Origin: an uncultured Clostridia bacterium
GTDB lineage: Bacteria > Bacillota > Clostridia > Christensenellales > Borkfalkiaceae
Assembly (NCBI GenBank): GCA_947174975.1
Contig: CAMWLA010000077.1
Coordinates: 1 to 5,862 of the forward strand
Reading direction: 5' to 3'
DNA: 5,862 bases
Shown: piece after piece, positions 5,110 to 5,862 of the stretch
Position numbering within the stretch: position 1 is the first letter of the stretch
Layout: every line of letters starts with the position of its first letter
The notes under the pieces: model-generated
The model's database searches: none
Told to the model about the DNA's origin: nothing
The model's input: the letters and a program-made list of their open reading frames with translations, nothing else
Translations under genes and position numbers: made by a program

Positions 5110-5862
5110 ATGAGTAAATATTTTTCTTACGAGTTGCAGCATATCGATAAACACACGGGTGCGCGCGCGGGCGTTTTTCATACCCCGCACGGCGATATTT
5201 TAACGCCCGTATATATGCCCGTAGGTACGCAAGCCACGGTAAAGGGCATGTTTCCCAAGGATTTAAAGGAAGCGGGCTCGTCAATAATACTTTCGAATAC
5301 CTATCATTTGTATATCCGTCCGGGTGACGAGCTTGTCAAAAAAGCGGGCGGACTGCACAAATTTATGAACTGGGACGGACCTATTTTAACGGATAGCGGC
5401 GGTTTTCAGGTATTTTCTTTGACAAAGTTGAACAAAATCACTGACGAAGGCGTTCAGTTCTCATCTCACGTCGACGGTTCGAAGCATATGTTCACGCCCG
5501 AAAAGGTAATGTCTATAGAGGAAAATTTGGGCGCGGATATCATAATGCAGTTCGACCAGTGCTCCGAATACGGCTATACCCACGAGCAAGCGCGCCAAGC
5601 TTTGGAGCGCACCGACAGTTGGCTCAAACGCTGCGTCAACGCCAAAACGCGTGAAGATCAAGCTCTTTTCCCCATAATTCAAGGCAATTTCTACGACGAT
5701 TTGCGTCTTGAAAGCTTAAACCGTGCAAAGCAGTTTGCAACCGACGGCATAGCAATAGGCGGACTTTCCGTAGGCGAACCAAAGCCGAGAATGTACGAAA
5801 TTCTGGACTTGATCCGTCCGCATCTTCCCGAAAGCGTTCCCAGATATTTAATGGGCGTAGGC
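5110..5862 (+). CDS. tgt: tRNA-guanine transglycosylase, N-terminal 251 codons (cut by window end)
   Basis: Tgt exchanges guanine-34 of GUN-anticodon tRNAs for preQ1, the step before QueA. Comparing with the Zymomonas enzyme from memory, the visible part contains Asp95 in LTDSGGFQVFSL (general acid/base Asp102), Asp149 and Cys151 in MQFDQC (Asp156, Cys158), Gln191 in IIQG (Gln203), and GGLSVGEP at 217-224 (Gly230, Val233, Glu235). Cys151 with Val221 is the bacterial, preQ1-type pocket rather than the eukaryotic queuine type. The sequence stops at RYLMGVG, just before the nucleophilic aspartate and the CxCxxC...H zinc site, which should lie beyond the window, so this is an edge cut and not a broken gene. 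The residue after Asp149 is Gln, where FDEC is usual. The start ATG has only a weak GAG (5101-5103) upstream and follows the PH gene stop by 9 bases. Confidence 0.96.
   Translation, partial: MSKYFSYELQHIDKHTGARAGVFHTPHGDILTPVYMPVGTQATVKGMFPKDLKEAGSSIILSNTYHLYIRPGDELVKKAGGLHKFMNWDGPILTDSGGFQVFSLTKLNKITDEGVQFSSHVDGSKHMFTPEKVMSIEENLGADIIMQFDQCSEYGYTHEQARQALERTDSWLKRCVNAKTREDQALFPIIQGNFYDDLRLESLNRAKQFATDGIAIGGLSVGEPKPRMYEILDLIRPHLPESVPRYLMGVG

Overview
The window is a compact, one-strand gene cluster, almost certainly a single transcription unit from a member of the Bacillota, most likely Clostridia. The order ruvC-ruvA-ruvB-queA-(extra gene)-tgt matches the ruvAB-queA-tgt block known from Bacillus and clostridia. 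The proteins look clostridial, for example RuvB with a DERLV-type N-terminus and a PLP aminotransferase of the 'FDFSIGNPSVPAPEEV' kind. Base composition is mixed: a hand count gives about 51% GC in part of ruvB and about 36% in part of the extra membrane gene. Most genes lack a good Shine-Dalgarno sequence. The taxonomic call below phylum/class level is inference.

Layout: bases 1-61 hold a near-consensus extended -10 promoter placed so that the predicted transcription start is the A of the first ATG. Then follow a fold-type I PLP aminotransferase (62-1240), ruvC (1255-1752), ruvA (1760-2350), ruvB (2354-3415), queA (3417-4442), a two-transmembrane PH-domain (YdbS/bPH2-like) protein (4462-5100) and the first 251 codons of tgt, cut by the window edge (5110-5862). 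Gaps between genes are only 1-19 bases, with no terminator between them. No RNA gene, mobile element, CRISPR array or riboswitch is visible.

How the genes work together: RuvA, RuvB and RuvC form the Holliday-junction branch-migration and resolution machine. Tgt and QueA catalyse consecutive steps of queuosine modification of tRNA: Tgt inserts preQ1 at the wobble position 34 and QueA adds the epoxycyclopentanediol ring from SAM. Pairing recombination with tRNA modification in one operon is a conserved layout in Bacillota, not a new pathway. The aminotransferase at the head and the membrane PH protein between queA and tgt are the two accessory members.

I see no clearly undescribed system. The points most worth checking are: an apparently leaderless promoter at the operon head; a C-terminal QLSLF pentapeptide in RuvB that matches the sliding-clamp-binding consensus; and the AT-richer membrane PH gene inserted between queA and tgt, which carries the only consensus ribosome binding site in the window.
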